This document shows positions 1 through 8,078 of a DNA stretch of 64,000 bases, in pieces. Location of the stretch: positions 434,001 to 498,000 of the forward strand of contig WKFI01000012.1 in assembly GCA_014872875.1 (NCBI GenBank). The letters are read 5' to 3'. The position numbers and the translations under genes were made by a program. Position 1 is the first letter of the stretch, and each line of letters starts with the position of its first letter. Below the pieces are notes generated by a model. The model was not told the DNA's origin. It saw nothing but the letters and a program-made list of their open reading frames with translations, and made no database searches. The stretch comes from Paracoccaceae bacterium (GTDB taxonomy: Bacteria > Pseudomonadota > Alphaproteobacteria > Rhodobacterales > Rhodobacteraceae).

Positions 1-111
1 CCAGACGGTGAAAAAGGTGATCTCCTGCCCCAGACGCTTGCCCTGGGCAAAACGGCGGTACAGGTAGTCCGGCAGCACGGTGACCAGCGAACAGACAAGA
101 AGTTCAAGCAT
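1..111 (-). CDS. N-terminus of HlyD-family membrane fusion protein (partial)
   Basis: Only the first 37 codons lie in the window; the frame is open to base 1. The peptide begins MLELLVCSLVTVLPDYLYRR, a short hydrophobic start followed by a basic segment. From memory this resembles the N-terminus of roseobacter HlyD/EmrA-type periplasmic adaptor subunits, which are anchored in the inner membrane by one N-terminal helix. The start codon lies 3 bases after the stop of the preceding small membrane protein on the same strand, so the two are probably co-transcribed. The family call rests on a very short stretch and is an inference. Confidence 0.5.
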   Translation of the reverse strand, partial: MLELLVCSLVTVLPDYLYRRFAQGKRLGQEITFFTVW

Positions 112-114
112 GGG

Positions 115-483
115 TCAGTCCTTCTGTTCGCTTTGGTCGCGTTTGTTCATCGCTTCAAGAGATGCTGCAATCGACTGAATCGGCGTCAGAAAATCCGGCA
201 TTCGGAACGCCGCCACTACCAGCGCGATCACCCAGAACAGATTGTTGTGGGTAAAGAGCGCAAGCACAGCCAGAATGCTGATCAGCTGGAACTGTGTGTG
301 ATTGCCATGATGCGCCATCTTTTCGGGCAGCGCGTGAAGCGTGAAATACAGCCCCCCCAGCCCGACAATCAGGGCCACCGTGAAGATCGCCATGCCAGTG
401 AACAACGGATCCGACCCGTCTGCCCCTGGCAAGTATCCCGGAATATGCCCCGTCGCCATCGGGTGGACATCAGCGCTTGTCAT
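115..483 (-). CDS. small two-helix inner-membrane protein
   Basis: 122 residues starting at the ATG preceded by GGGAGAAAG; a longer frame upstream has no ribosome site and overlaps the divergent reductase gene. After a short hydrophilic N-terminus there are two hydrophobic segments, about residues 26-46 (MAIFTVALIVGLGGLYFTLH) and 62-90. The C-terminal tail is charged (NKRDQSEQKD). It sits 3 bases upstream of the HlyD-like gene. Small membrane proteins of this kind commonly precede HlyD/EmrA-type adaptor genes in roseobacters, so a role as an accessory pump subunit is likely but unproven. No catalytic motif is visible. Confidence 0.7.
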   Translation of the reverse strand: MTSADVHPMATGHIPGYLPGADGSDPLFTGMAIFTVALIVGLGGLYFTLHALPEKMAHHGNHTQFQLISILAVLALFTHNNLFWVIALVVAAFRMPDFLTPIQSIAASLEAMNKRDQSEQKD

Positions 484-625
484 TGCTTTCTCCCATACTG
501 GGTAATTCAATTCGTCAATGCGCTTAATGTTGCACGGCAATGCACTGCAACCAAAGTGAATTCTGTGCTGCACGACGGGTTGATTTCCACTTTTCCGCGT
601 GAACAGGCCATGCCATTCTCCGCCC

Positions 626-1567
626 ATGACCCGGATCCTGACCACACCTGACGGCACGCCGTCCAGCCCGTTCGCCTTTGGCACGATGCAATTTGGTGGC
701 CGCGCCGATGCCAATCAAAGCGTCGAGATGTACCGCGACAGCCGCGCCGCGGGCATCACCCATTTCGACACGGCCTATCTGTATACCGACGGCGTGTCCG
801 AGAAGCTGTTGGGTCAGATGGTTCAGACCGAGCGCGACCAGCTGCTGATTGCCACAAAGGTCTGTTACCACGGCCCTGCCACCCCAGAGCGGATGATCGA
901 ACAGTTCGACATCTGTCGCCAGCGGCTGCAGTTGGACATGGTGGACGTGCTGTACCTGCACCAGTTCGATTCCCAAACCGACCTGCGCCGAACGATGGAG
1001 GGATTCGCCCAGCTGAAGGAGACCGGGCAGATACGCTATGTCGGTTTGTCTAACTTTGCTGCCTGGCAGGTGATGAAAACGCAGGCTGCGGCTCGGGAAC
1101 TGGGATTGGGCATTGATATCCTGCAACCGATGTATTCGCTGGTGAAACGCCAGGTCGAAGTTGAAATCCTGCCCATGTGTGCCGATCAGGACATCGCCGT
1201 GGCCTCTTATTCGCCTTTGGGCGGGGGGCTATTGACCGGGAAGTACGCCGCCGGCCAATCCGGACGCCTGAACGAAGACAAGGGCTACAAGCTGCGCTAT
1301 GACCCCGATTGGATGCATCATACGGCACAGGCCCTTTCGGCGCTGGCCAAAGAGCGCGGCGTCTCTCCCGCGACACTGGCAGTGGCCTGGGTCGCCAGCC
1401 ATCCTACAAGACCGACCCCGATCATCTCGGCCCGCTCGGCCGAGCAGCTGAAGCCGTCGCTGGACGCAATTGGCTTCGACATGGGCGTCGATTTGCGAGC
1501 CGAGATTTCAGCCCTCGGCCCGACCCCACCCCCTGCGACAGACCGGCTGGAGGAAGCTTCGACATGA
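626..1567 (+). CDS. aldo/keto reductase
   Basis: 313-residue NADPH-dependent aldo/keto reductase with a TIM-barrel fold. The catalytic tetrad is visible: Asp48 and Tyr53 in FDTAYLY, Lys78 in IATKV and His112 in YLHQF. Near the C-terminus ISARSAEQL is the usual nucleotide-binding loop. The ATG at 626 (MTRILTTPDG) is preferred to an in-frame ATG 27 bases upstream because family members start this way. The stop codon overlaps the next start (ATGA), making it the first gene of a three-gene operon. The substrate cannot be read from the sequence. Confidence 0.9.
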   Translation: MTRILTTPDGTPSSPFAFGTMQFGGRADANQSVEMYRDSRAAGITHFDTAYLYTDGVSEKLLGQMVQTERDQLLIATKVCYHGPATPERMIEQFDICRQRLQLDMVDVLYLHQFDSQTDLRRTMEGFAQLKETGQIRYVGLSNFAAWQVMKTQAAARELGLGIDILQPMYSLVKRQVEVEILPMCADQDIAVASYSPLGGGLLTGKYAAGQSGRLNEDKGYKLRYDPDWMHHTAQALSALAKERGVSPATLAVAWVASHPTRPTPIISARSAEQLKPSLDAIGFDMGVDLRAEISALGPTPPPATDRLEEAST

Positions 1568-2640
1568 CCGACTTCATCATCATCGGCGGCGGCATCGCTG
1601 GAATCAGCGCCGCCGCACGCCTGTCCGAGCTGGGCCAGGTCACGGTGCTCGAAACGGAAGAGGCGCTTGGTTATCACGCCTCGGGTCGGTCGGCCGCATT
1701 GTTCGAAGAAAACTATGGAAATGCGCCCACGGTGGCCCTGAACCGCGCCAGTGCAAGCTTCATGGAAAACGCCAACGGTGGGTACCTGACACCACGTGGC
1801 TTTCTGCTGTTGGGCAAGCCGGATCAAGCCGACGCCTTTCATGCGGATGTCGGCGACCTGGGGCTGGAGCCGATCCCGGTGCAGGACGCATTTGCCCAAG
1901 TGCCGATCCTCAATCCCGAAACTGTGCGATTTGCTGCCCGAAACAATTTGGCCCGCGACATCGACACTGACCGGTTGATCCAGGATTTCACCCGCCAGGC
2001 CCGCGGCAACGGCGCCCAGATTCTGACCAAACACACGGTTACGTCCATCTCGTTCGCGGATGGGCTCTGGACTGTCACTGGCGGCGGGGAGCAGTTCCGG
2101 GCAGCAACCCTGGTCAATGCCGCCGGAGCATGGGCTGATCAAGTCGCATCTTTGGCGGGGATCACACCCGTCGGGATTCAACCGCACCGCCGTTCGATGG
2201 CGCGCCTGCCCGCCCCCGGTGGCCATGATGTGTCCGGTTGGCCGATGTTGATGGCTGTTGGAGAAACCTGGTATGCCAAGCCGGATGCTGGCAAACTTCT
2301 GGTCTCTCCCGCCGATACTGACCCGGTCGATCCCCACGACGCCTACGCCGACGACATGGTTCTGGCCGAAGGGCTGGCCCGTTACGAAGAAATGGTCGTG
2401 ACCCCTGTTACCCGGGTGGAGACAAACTGGGCCGGGCTCCGCAGCTTTGCCCCGGACAAGACGCTTGTGCTGGGTCGCGATCCGCAGAACCCAAGCTTTG
2501 TCTGGAGCGCCGGACAAGGCGGCTATGGCTTCTCAACCGCCCCTGCGGCGTCGCAGTTGGTGGCGGATCTGGTGGCCGGGCGCGCGCCGGAACTGGACGC
2601 CGACACGGTCGCTCAACTCAGCCCGAAAAGGTTCCGCTGA
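1564..2640 (+). CDS. FAD-dependent oxidoreductase, DAO/DadA family
   Basis: 358 residues. The N-terminal Rossmann motif GGGIAG (residues 8-13) is followed by an acidic strand end (LETEE) that binds the FAD ribose, then the DAO-family motif YHASGRSAALFEENYG. The C-terminal WSAGQGGYGFSTAPA closes the FAD site. Such enzymes oxidise amino acids, N-methyl amines or 2-hydroxyacids in the cytosol. The gene overlaps the upstream reductase by 4 bases and the downstream DUF938 gene by 1 base, so translation is probably coupled. The real substrate is unknown. Confidence 0.88.
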   Translation: MTDFIIIGGGIAGISAAARLSELGQVTVLETEEALGYHASGRSAALFEENYGNAPTVALNRASASFMENANGGYLTPRGFLLLGKPDQADAFHADVGDLGLEPIPVQDAFAQVPILNPETVRFAARNNLARDIDTDRLIQDFTRQARGNGAQILTKHTVTSISFADGLWTVTGGGEQFRAATLVNAAGAWADQVASLAGITPVGIQPHRRSMARLPAPGGHDVSGWPMLMAVGETWYAKPDAGKLLVSPADTDPVDPHDAYADDMVLAEGLARYEEMVVTPVTRVETNWAGLRSFAPDKTLVLGRDPQNPSFVWSAGQGGYGFSTAPAASQLVADLVAGRAPELDADTVAQLSPKRFR

Positions 2641-3305
2641 TGCCCATTCGCACTGTCCCAGGCACCGCCTCGATCGCGCAGTCCGACCAGATCAACCAGG
2701 GCAAGATGTTTGCGCCTGCCGCCGAGCGTAATGCTGACGTAATCGGAGATCTGTTGGAACAGGTCGTGCCCGCGCAGGGTCACGCCCTTGAACTGGCCAG
2801 CGGGACCGGTCAACACATTACCCGCTTTGCCACTCGGTTCCCGCGACTTGAATGGCACCCCAGCGAGGTAGACGCCAGCCGCCGCGCGTCGATCAGCGCT
2901 TACGTGGAAGAAGCTGCTCTGCCCAACCTGGCCGCACCCATTGCTCTGGACGCCACCGCCCCTGGTTGGGCCACCCGCCACAGTGGTTACGACCTGATCC
3001 TACTGGTCAATCTGCTGCATCTCATAAGCGTATCCGAAGCTGAAACCCTGATCTCCGAGACCGCCCGTGCCCTCGCCCCAAACGGTCGGTTTGTGATCTA
3101 CGGCCCGTTCAAGCGCGGCGACGAACTGACCAGCGACGGTGACCGCGCTTTCCACGCGAGCCTCGTCGCTCACGACCCGGAAATCGGCTACAAGGACGAC
3201 TTCGACACGATGGACCTGATGCAGACTGCCGGGCTGGAGATGGTCGAAGTTTTGGAAATGCCCGCCAACAACCTGGCCTTGGTGGCAGGAAAACCGGGGT
3301 TTTGA
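2640..3305 (+). CDS. DUF938 SAM-dependent methyltransferase-like protein
   Basis: 221 residues. The family signature MFAPAAERNADVI opens the protein, and the class I methyltransferase SAM loop ELASGTGQH is at residues 51-59. Further signals are the acidic motif WHPSEVD and the post-II motif LILLVNLLHLI. Members of this family are widespread in bacteria and eukaryotes with no firmly assigned substrate. The start ATG shares one base with the TGA of the upstream FAD enzyme, giving a tight three-gene operon (reductase, FAD oxidase, methyltransferase-like). Confidence 0.88.
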   Translation: MPIRTVPGTASIAQSDQINQGKMFAPAAERNADVIGDLLEQVVPAQGHALELASGTGQHITRFATRFPRLEWHPSEVDASRRASISAYVEEAALPNLAAPIALDATAPGWATRHSGYDLILLVNLLHLISVSEAETLISETARALAPNGRFVIYGPFKRGDELTSDGDRAFHASLVAHDPEIGYKDDFDTMDLMQTAGLEMVEVLEMPANNLALVAGKPGF

Positions 3306-3423
3306 GCGCAGCGGTCAGATCTTCGCCCAACCCTCCGAGGACCTGATCAGGATCAAAGTCAGCGGCCCTGGCCTGTGCCAAACACCTTCTCAAATTCGAA
3401 TGTAAATTGAGAGGAATACGCCC

Positions 3424-3759
3424 ATGAGCTGGAAAGACAAACTCACCGCCACCCGCAAGGGATTGCGCAACCTCAATGGTGCGATGCCCGGGACTGCGCA
3501 AGCTTTTGGCGGGTTGGGCAAGGCGGTCAAATCGGGCGGCGTTCTGGACTACAAGACCAAGGAATTCGTGGCCCTGGGCATTGCCGTGGCCGACCGTTGC
3601 GAGCCCTGCATCAGCCTGCACATCGAGGCCCTGGTCAAAGCGGGTGCCTCCCGTGACGAGATCGCCGACGTTTTGGGCATGTGCATCCAGATGGGCGGCG
3701 GCCCGGCCATGATGTATGCGGCCAAAGCATTGGAATGTTTTGACGAATTGACTGCATAA
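3424..3759 (+). CDS. AhpD-like / carboxymuconolactone decarboxylase-family protein
   Basis: 111 residues of the CMD/AhpD fold. The redox motif CEPCISLH supplies Cys59, Cys62 and His66, the arrangement used by alkylhydroperoxidases, while decarboxylases of the family lack the CxxC. A peroxide or disulfide reductase role is therefore more likely. A GAGAGG ribosome site precedes the ATG. The gene converges on the LysR gene with only 9 bases between stops and stands 118 bases after the DUF938 gene, so it probably has its own promoter. Confidence 0.88.
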   Translation: MSWKDKLTATRKGLRNLNGAMPGTAQAFGGLGKAVKSGGVLDYKTKEFVALGIAVADRCEPCISLHIEALVKAGASRDEIADVLGMCIQMGGGPAMMYAAKALECFDELTA

Positions 3760-3768
3760 CAGACCGAC

Positions 3769-4632
3769 TTACGGGGCGGCGGTCTCGCTGTCCCGCACCT
3801 CCCGCACCCCGCGCAGCACATCGCGGATATTGTCCAGCGACGGGTTGTCTGGCAGGTACAGCGCCTTGCAGCTCAGCAGCATTTCTGGCGCGCCCTGCAC
3901 CGGCTGCAACACGCCGTCGCGGAGATGCTCCGTCAACATCGCTCGCGGAAAATACCCCATCCCGCCACGCTTGATCAGATACCGCAGGCCCATCAGCGCG
4001 TTGCCCAACACGATGTGTTGTTGCGACCGGGTTGGCAGCACCTGATGAAGCTGGGCTTCATATTCCGGACCCAATTCAAGATTCAGAAACAGCGGCAGCG
4101 CCTCCTGACCCAGATCCACAGCCTCGTCTGATACCAACAGCAACCGCTCCGGAGGTAAGTTCTCGACCCCCAGCCGCGTCCCTGTCGGCACTTCGTTCAC
4201 GATGGCGATGTCCAGCAATTGCTGGCCGACCGCCTCAGCCATGTTCAGCGCGTGATCATAATTCAGGACAAAGGGCAGTTTGCCCTGCTCTTGTTCTAAC
4301 CAAACCGTCACGTCCACCAAGAGCGGGTCCCAGATCGACAATTGCGACCCCAATCGCAGGGATACCCGTCCTCGGATCGCCCCGGTCAGGTCGGCGCGTA
4401 CAAATTCCCAGGTTCGCAGCATCTGTTCGGCATAGGGTTTGAACTGCCGCCCGGCCGCACTCAGTCGCGTGCCCCCTGGCCCACGCTCGAACAGCGACAG
4501 ACCAAGGCTGGTCTCCAGCGCCTTGATCCGGGCGCTGACTGCGGTTTGGGTCAGGTTCATCTGCTGGGCCGCAGCGTGGAAACTACCCGTCTGATCAATG
4601 GCCAAAAAGGTCTGGAAGGCGTTGATTTGCAT
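3769..4632 (-). CDS. LysR-family transcriptional regulator
   Basis: 287 residues. The N-terminal winged helix-turn-helix (residues 2-60) carries the LysR signature FHAAAQQMNLTQTAVSARIK and LGLSLFERG; the rest is the periplasmic-binding-protein-like effector domain. It is divergent from the HD-domain gene at 4758 and the shared 125-base gap holds a perfect palindrome (4651-4671), the typical arrangement in which a LysR protein controls itself and its divergent neighbour. The effector is unknown. Confidence 0.92.
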   Translation of the reverse strand: MQINAFQTFLAIDQTGSFHAAAQQMNLTQTAVSARIKALETSLGLSLFERGPGGTRLSAAGRQFKPYAEQMLRTWEFVRADLTGAIRGRVSLRLGSQLSIWDPLLVDVTVWLEQEQGKLPFVLNYDHALNMAEAVGQQLLDIAIVNEVPTGTRLGVENLPPERLLLVSDEAVDLGQEALPLFLNLELGPEYEAQLHQVLPTRSQQHIVLGNALMGLRYLIKRGGMGYFPRAMLTEHLRDGVLQPVQGAPEMLLSCKALYLPDNPSLDNIRDVLRGVREVRDSETAAP

Positions 4633-4650
4633 GTGATCAATATTTCTGCT

Positions 4651-4671
4651 CGAATTGATAAAATCAATTCG
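4651..4671. promoter_or_regulatory. perfect palindrome, probable LysR operator
   Basis: CGAATTGAT-AAA-ATCAATTCG is a perfect 9-base inverted repeat with a 3-base spacer, containing a LysR-type T-N11-A core. It is centred in the gap between the divergent LysR and HD-domain genes. A pair of TGATCA palindromes flanks it at 4634-4639 and 4678-4683. Confidence 0.7.
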
Positions 4672-4757
4672 TTTTCCTGATCACAGAACTAAAGCTACCC
4701 TTCATCCAAATCACCAACAGCCAGATCAAACACCGTCAAGCCAAAGGGAACGCCACC

Positions 4758-5348
4758 ATGCTGGACAAGAGCCACAAGCCCACCTGGACCAGTTTCGAGG
4801 AAGCCACCGCCGAAGACTGGGCCGCTGTCGAAGAATACGAAAAGGCCTATAATGCGGCCCTGCCCGACCGCATCCTGGACGCCATCAAATCACTGGACGA
4901 AGACTGGACTCCCTATCCGGTGAACCGCTACCAACACTCGCTCCAGGCCGCGACCCGCGCTTGGGAGGATGGCGCCGACGAAGAGATCGTCATTGCCGCG
5001 CTGGTACATGACACCGGTGACATCCTGTCCCCTTACAATCACGGCGAATTGTCGGCCGCGATGATGAAGCCCTATGTCAGCGAAAAGACCTATTGGATCC
5101 TGAAACATCACTGCGTGTTCCAGGGCTTCTACTACAACCACCATTTCGGCGGCGACCGCAACGCGCGTGAAAAATACCGTGACAGCCCCTATTGGGAAGA
5201 CTGCCGGATTTTCTGCGAACGCTATGACCAATGCGCCTTTGATCCGGACTATCCGACCAAGCCGCTGGAATTCTTTGAACCCATGCTGCGCCGAGTCCTG
5301 TCGAAGAGCTGGGGCCACATGGAACTCGCAGAAACTGCCGAGGATTGA
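4758..5348 (+). CDS. HD-domain protein, PhnZ/inositol-oxygenase-like di-iron type
   Basis: 196 residues. Metal ligands of an HD domain are visible: His60 in YQHSLQAA, His84-Asp85 in ALVHDTGD, His95 in YNHGEL, His117/118 in LKHHCVF, and Asp157 in ERYDQ. The segment HSLQAA-x5-GADEEIVIAALVHD closely matches, from memory, the mixed-valent di-iron oxygenase PhnZ, which cleaves hydroxyphosphonates. The extra histidines and absence of nucleotide-binding motifs fit this group better than a phosphohydrolase, although HD phosphatases remain possible. It is divergent from, and probably regulated by, the LysR gene. No phosphonate genes are adjacent, so the substrate is open. Confidence 0.75.
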   Translation: MLDKSHKPTWTSFEEATAEDWAAVEEYEKAYNAALPDRILDAIKSLDEDWTPYPVNRYQHSLQAATRAWEDGADEEIVIAALVHDTGDILSPYNHGELSAAMMKPYVSEKTYWILKHHCVFQGFYYNHHFGGDRNAREKYRDSPYWEDCRIFCERYDQCAFDPDYPTKPLEFFEPMLRRVLSKSWGHMELAETAED

Positions 5349-6106
5349 TCAGAGGATTGATCCCTCGCCAGTGCCCATAGCAAACGCTTCCCCCCAGCCG
5401 TCCAGCTCGGGGGAATGGCACCTTCATGAAACCTGTGTTCGATCCTCCGATGGGGACCCGTACATGAACGGATCAATGCCAACACTCCGGTCGCATCTGG
5501 TAGATATTCCAATACGACGGGCGTGCTGACCCGCCCCCACAGCGCCGGTTGACCAGGATGCGTCAGCCCCCCCCACGGCTGCACCTGATCTTGCGACAAC
5601 ACCAGCCCGACCTGGACCGACGCGTGGGGCCGTCCGGGAACCGGCACATAAGGAAAGCCGGGCGGATGAGCACAGGAAATGACGTAAAGCCCAATATCCA
5701 GCCTCCAATTGCGCCCGCGCCGGCACAGGATGACACGACGATCTGTCACGAAATAAGAGCCAAGTTTGATAGGACGAACCGCCGTTGCAAGGCCAGCCCG
5801 AAAGAGCACAGAACAAAGGCGACCGTAGTTGCCCCATAGATCCAAAAAGGCTTCTGACCTGCGAAAACGGGCATCGAACGGCAATACCGCCATTGTCGCC
5901 CGCATCACGGCCGCGCCAACCAGCAAACAGATATGGACCAGCCTTTCGTGGCCCACAGCCTGCAACAAGACCCGCCCATACCCGGGCTGCCCCGACCATA
6001 ACAGGCGTTCCCCCGGAGACAGGATTTGTTTCAGATCTCCCCCCGAAAGAAGTTCGCTTGAACAATTGGCCGCGCCGTTCCCTCCGGATCCTGGCAAGCG
6101 ATGCAT
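5249..6106 (-). CDS. PH-domain-like membrane protein, start uncertain, possibly decayed
   Basis: Open frame of 285 codons whose middle has clear coding character. LSPGERLLWSGQP, two hydrophobic stretches and YFVTDRRVILCRRG follow the pattern of bacterial PH-like membrane proteins common in Rhodobacteraceae, and LEYLPDATGVLALIRSC matches their usual C-terminal end. Two things are odd. The frame runs about 65 codons past that end and overlaps the convergent HD-domain gene by 100 bases. The first credible residues (LKQILSPGE) also have no well-placed ATG: the in-frame ATG at 6106 lacks a ribosome site, and a CTG follows GGGGGGAG too closely. Either the gene is damaged at both ends or it uses an unusual start. 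Confidence 0.45.
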   Translation of the reverse strand: MHRLPGSGGNGAANCSSELLSGGDLKQILSPGERLLWSGQPGYGRVLLQAVGHERLVHICLLVGAAVMRATMAVLPFDARFRRSEAFLDLWGNYGRLCSVLFRAGLATAVRPIKLGSYFVTDRRVILCRRGRNWRLDIGLYVISCAHPPGFPYVPVPGRPHASVQVGLVLSQDQVQPWGGLTHPGQPALWGRVSTPVVLEYLPDATGVLALIRSCTGPHRRIEHRFHEGAIPPSWTAGGKRLLWALARDQSSDQSSAVSASSMWPQLFDRTRRSMGSKNSSGLVG

Positions 6107-6361
6107 TTACCGCGATACACAGGCCAGAAAACTGAGCCCGAATTCCAACTTTCGGCAATGACCGCACAAAACCCGAAACCATCCAACGGGTCAATCACAC
6201 GGCAGGCTCGACTGACCCGTCTTGAGGATGAGCTGCCCCAAGCGACTGTGCGAAACGCGGGATCCCGCACAAATTCCGACGCGCATCACAACAGGCTTGC
6301 CGGACGCCTACCGCAAGTGTGATCCTTCAGAACAGTATATCGAGTTCAGAAAGGGTCAGAT

Positions 6362-7114
6362 ATGCGCGTGCTCTGGACAGCCCTTTTGGTGCTGCTGTTG
6401 GGCCTGCCTGTACAGGCACAAGCCCCACGAGCTTTCGGTGACAACCATCCGGTCGATTTCTCCGGTAAGGCGCCTCAACGGTTTCCCGTGCACGGCATCG
6501 ACGTAGCCCGGTTTCAGCCTGACGTGAACTGGCGTGAAGCGCGACGCTCAGGGGTCAGCTTTGCCTTTATCAAGGCCACTGAAGGCGGCGATTTCAAAGA
6601 CCCGATGTTCGCCAGCCATTGGCAGGGCGCGGCAAAGGCCGGGATCCCGCGCGGTGCTTATCATTTCTTCTATTTCTGCACATCGGCCGCCAAACAGGCC
6701 CGGTGGTTCATCCAGAATGTGCCCAAAACCCGCGGCGCCCTGCCTCCGGTGCTGGATCTGGAATGGAACCCCTTCTCGCCCACCTGCACCAAGCGTCCTA
6801 CGGGCCAGACGGTACGAAGCGAAGCGAAGATCTTTCTCGACACGCTGGAACGCCATTACGGCCAGCGCCCGATCATCTACACAACCCCGGAATTCTACCG
6901 CCAGACCGGTATCGGCAAATTGCGCGGCACCGAATTCTGGCTCCGCTCCACCGCCCGTACTCCGAAACAGGTTTATCCAGGACAAAACTGGCAGTTCTGG
7001 CAATACAGCGGCACGGGAACTGTACCGGGAATCGCCGGAGAAGTGGACCTGAACGTCTTTGGCGGCAGCAAGCGCCAATGGAAGCGCTGGCTGGCTTCGC
7101 GTCAGAAAAGGTAA
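6362..7114 (+). CDS. glycoside hydrolase family 25 lysozyme
   Basis: 250 residues with a cleavable signal peptide (LWTALLVLLLGLPVQAQA), so exported. The GH25 barrel is recognisable: catalytic Asp47 in HGIDVARFQ, FIKATEG, PRGAYHFFYF, and the second acid Glu134 in PVLDLEWNP, ending WQYSGTGTVPGI-x-GEVDLNVF. These enzymes cut beta-1,4 linkages in peptidoglycan; here it would remodel the cell's own wall or attack others. It stands alone, with a 255-base gap before it. Confidence 0.9.
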   Translation: MRVLWTALLVLLLGLPVQAQAPRAFGDNHPVDFSGKAPQRFPVHGIDVARFQPDVNWREARRSGVSFAFIKATEGGDFKDPMFASHWQGAAKAGIPRGAYHFFYFCTSAAKQARWFIQNVPKTRGALPPVLDLEWNPFSPTCTKRPTGQTVRSEAKIFLDTLERHYGQRPIIYTTPEFYRQTGIGKLRGTEFWLRSTARTPKQVYPGQNWQFWQYSGTGTVPGIAGEVDLNVFGGSKRQWKRWLASRQKR

Positions 7115-7183
7115 AGCAGTTCTCGAAACGAAAAATCAGAGAAAACTCGATTATCAAACCAGAACTCAATTGATCAAAAAAGT

Positions 7184-7819
7184 TCAGTCCCGAACTTCAC
7201 TTAGCCCACGAACGCGGAACAGCGCATCTGCGGACCTGACCTTACTACTCAAGCTAAGATCGTCATATTCAATGTAGAAATTGCAATGCGACTGAGGCTT
7301 TCGCCCGGAAGTATCATAGAGTTGGGACTTTTTGCATCTTAAACGGACAATACGGACTTCATGCGCGGGAATTTTAAACGGCAACGTTTTGCCAAATGTA
7401 GCTTCTGGCACAACGCTCCCACCACCCATGGGATTAATACTTCCTGCTTGAGAAGTAACAGGGGTCGGATCAGTGAGCATAGATCCGACACCACTGCTTG
7501 CAAACGGGCTTGCACCAACTTGACAAGTACGCTGCGGCAGTTCGACTGCATCAATGTAAATGCTGTGCGCACCAAGGTTGGTTAAGCGCAGATCGACAAA
7601 GTAATACTCACTGAAATCATCAGGCTGAGAATCCAAGATTTGAACCCCCAACGGTTCAGAACTTCGTAGCTTCGGAACGAGATCTTTCCCCATGGAGTAA
7701 ACGAGACTTCCCGCGGCCACAGCGGCAGAAATACCCGCAGCGGTCGCCCCGTTCTTGGGAACCTCGTGGGTCGAATACAATACGTCTTGAGAAGTTAATA
7801 TTGCTTTGGTCAGATCCAT
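7184..7819 (-). CDS. hypothetical protein, orphan, AT-richer than neighbours
   Basis: 211 residues, not recognised. An alanine-rich hydrophobic segment at residues 24-42 (GATAAGISAAVAAGSLVYS) could be a single membrane helix or signal anchor. The rest looks like a beta-rich domain with alternating hydrophobic strands (YFVDLRLTNLGAHSIYIDAV) and a charged C-terminus (FRVRGLSEVRD). The LTNLGAHSIYIDAV segment is reminiscent of Ig-like accessory domains, which is only an impression. The gene and its flanks are visibly richer in A/T than the surroundings, consistent with acquisition by transfer. Confidence 0.65.
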   Translation of the reverse strand: MDLTKAILTSQDVLYSTHEVPKNGATAAGISAAVAAGSLVYSMGKDLVPKLRSSEPLGVQILDSQPDDFSEYYFVDLRLTNLGAHSIYIDAVELPQRTCQVGASPFASSGVGSMLTDPTPVTSQAGSINPMGGGSVVPEATFGKTLPFKIPAHEVRIVRLRCKKSQLYDTSGRKPQSHCNFYIEYDDLSLSSKVRSADALFRVRGLSEVRD

Positions 7820-7963
7820 TGGGTCATCCTATTCGAAAAACAAAGGCTAGTTTGAAGTCTAATGGTACCGTAGCTTACCCATCGCAGCGCAACGATACTT
7901 AATTCTGGTTTACCCTCGGTAAATTTACCTAAAAGCAAACCACAATTGCCCCTAGAAAAGGAA

Positions 7964-7990
7964 AAACTCCGACAACGGGACCGGAGTTCT
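7964..7990 (-). terminator. probable rho-independent terminator
   Basis: Read on the minus strand this is AACTCCG, a 10-base loop, CGGAGTT, then three more T. It lies about 90 bases downstream of the stop of the GcvT-domain dehydrogenase gene at 8079, in the correct orientation to end that transcript. Confidence 0.5.
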
Positions 7991-8078
7991 TCTGTTTTTC
8001 GAAACTCAATGCCAGATCAGGATTTCTTAATCCAACCTTGGGGCTTCGTGCCCGACCTGGAACTGCCCAGAGTGGATA

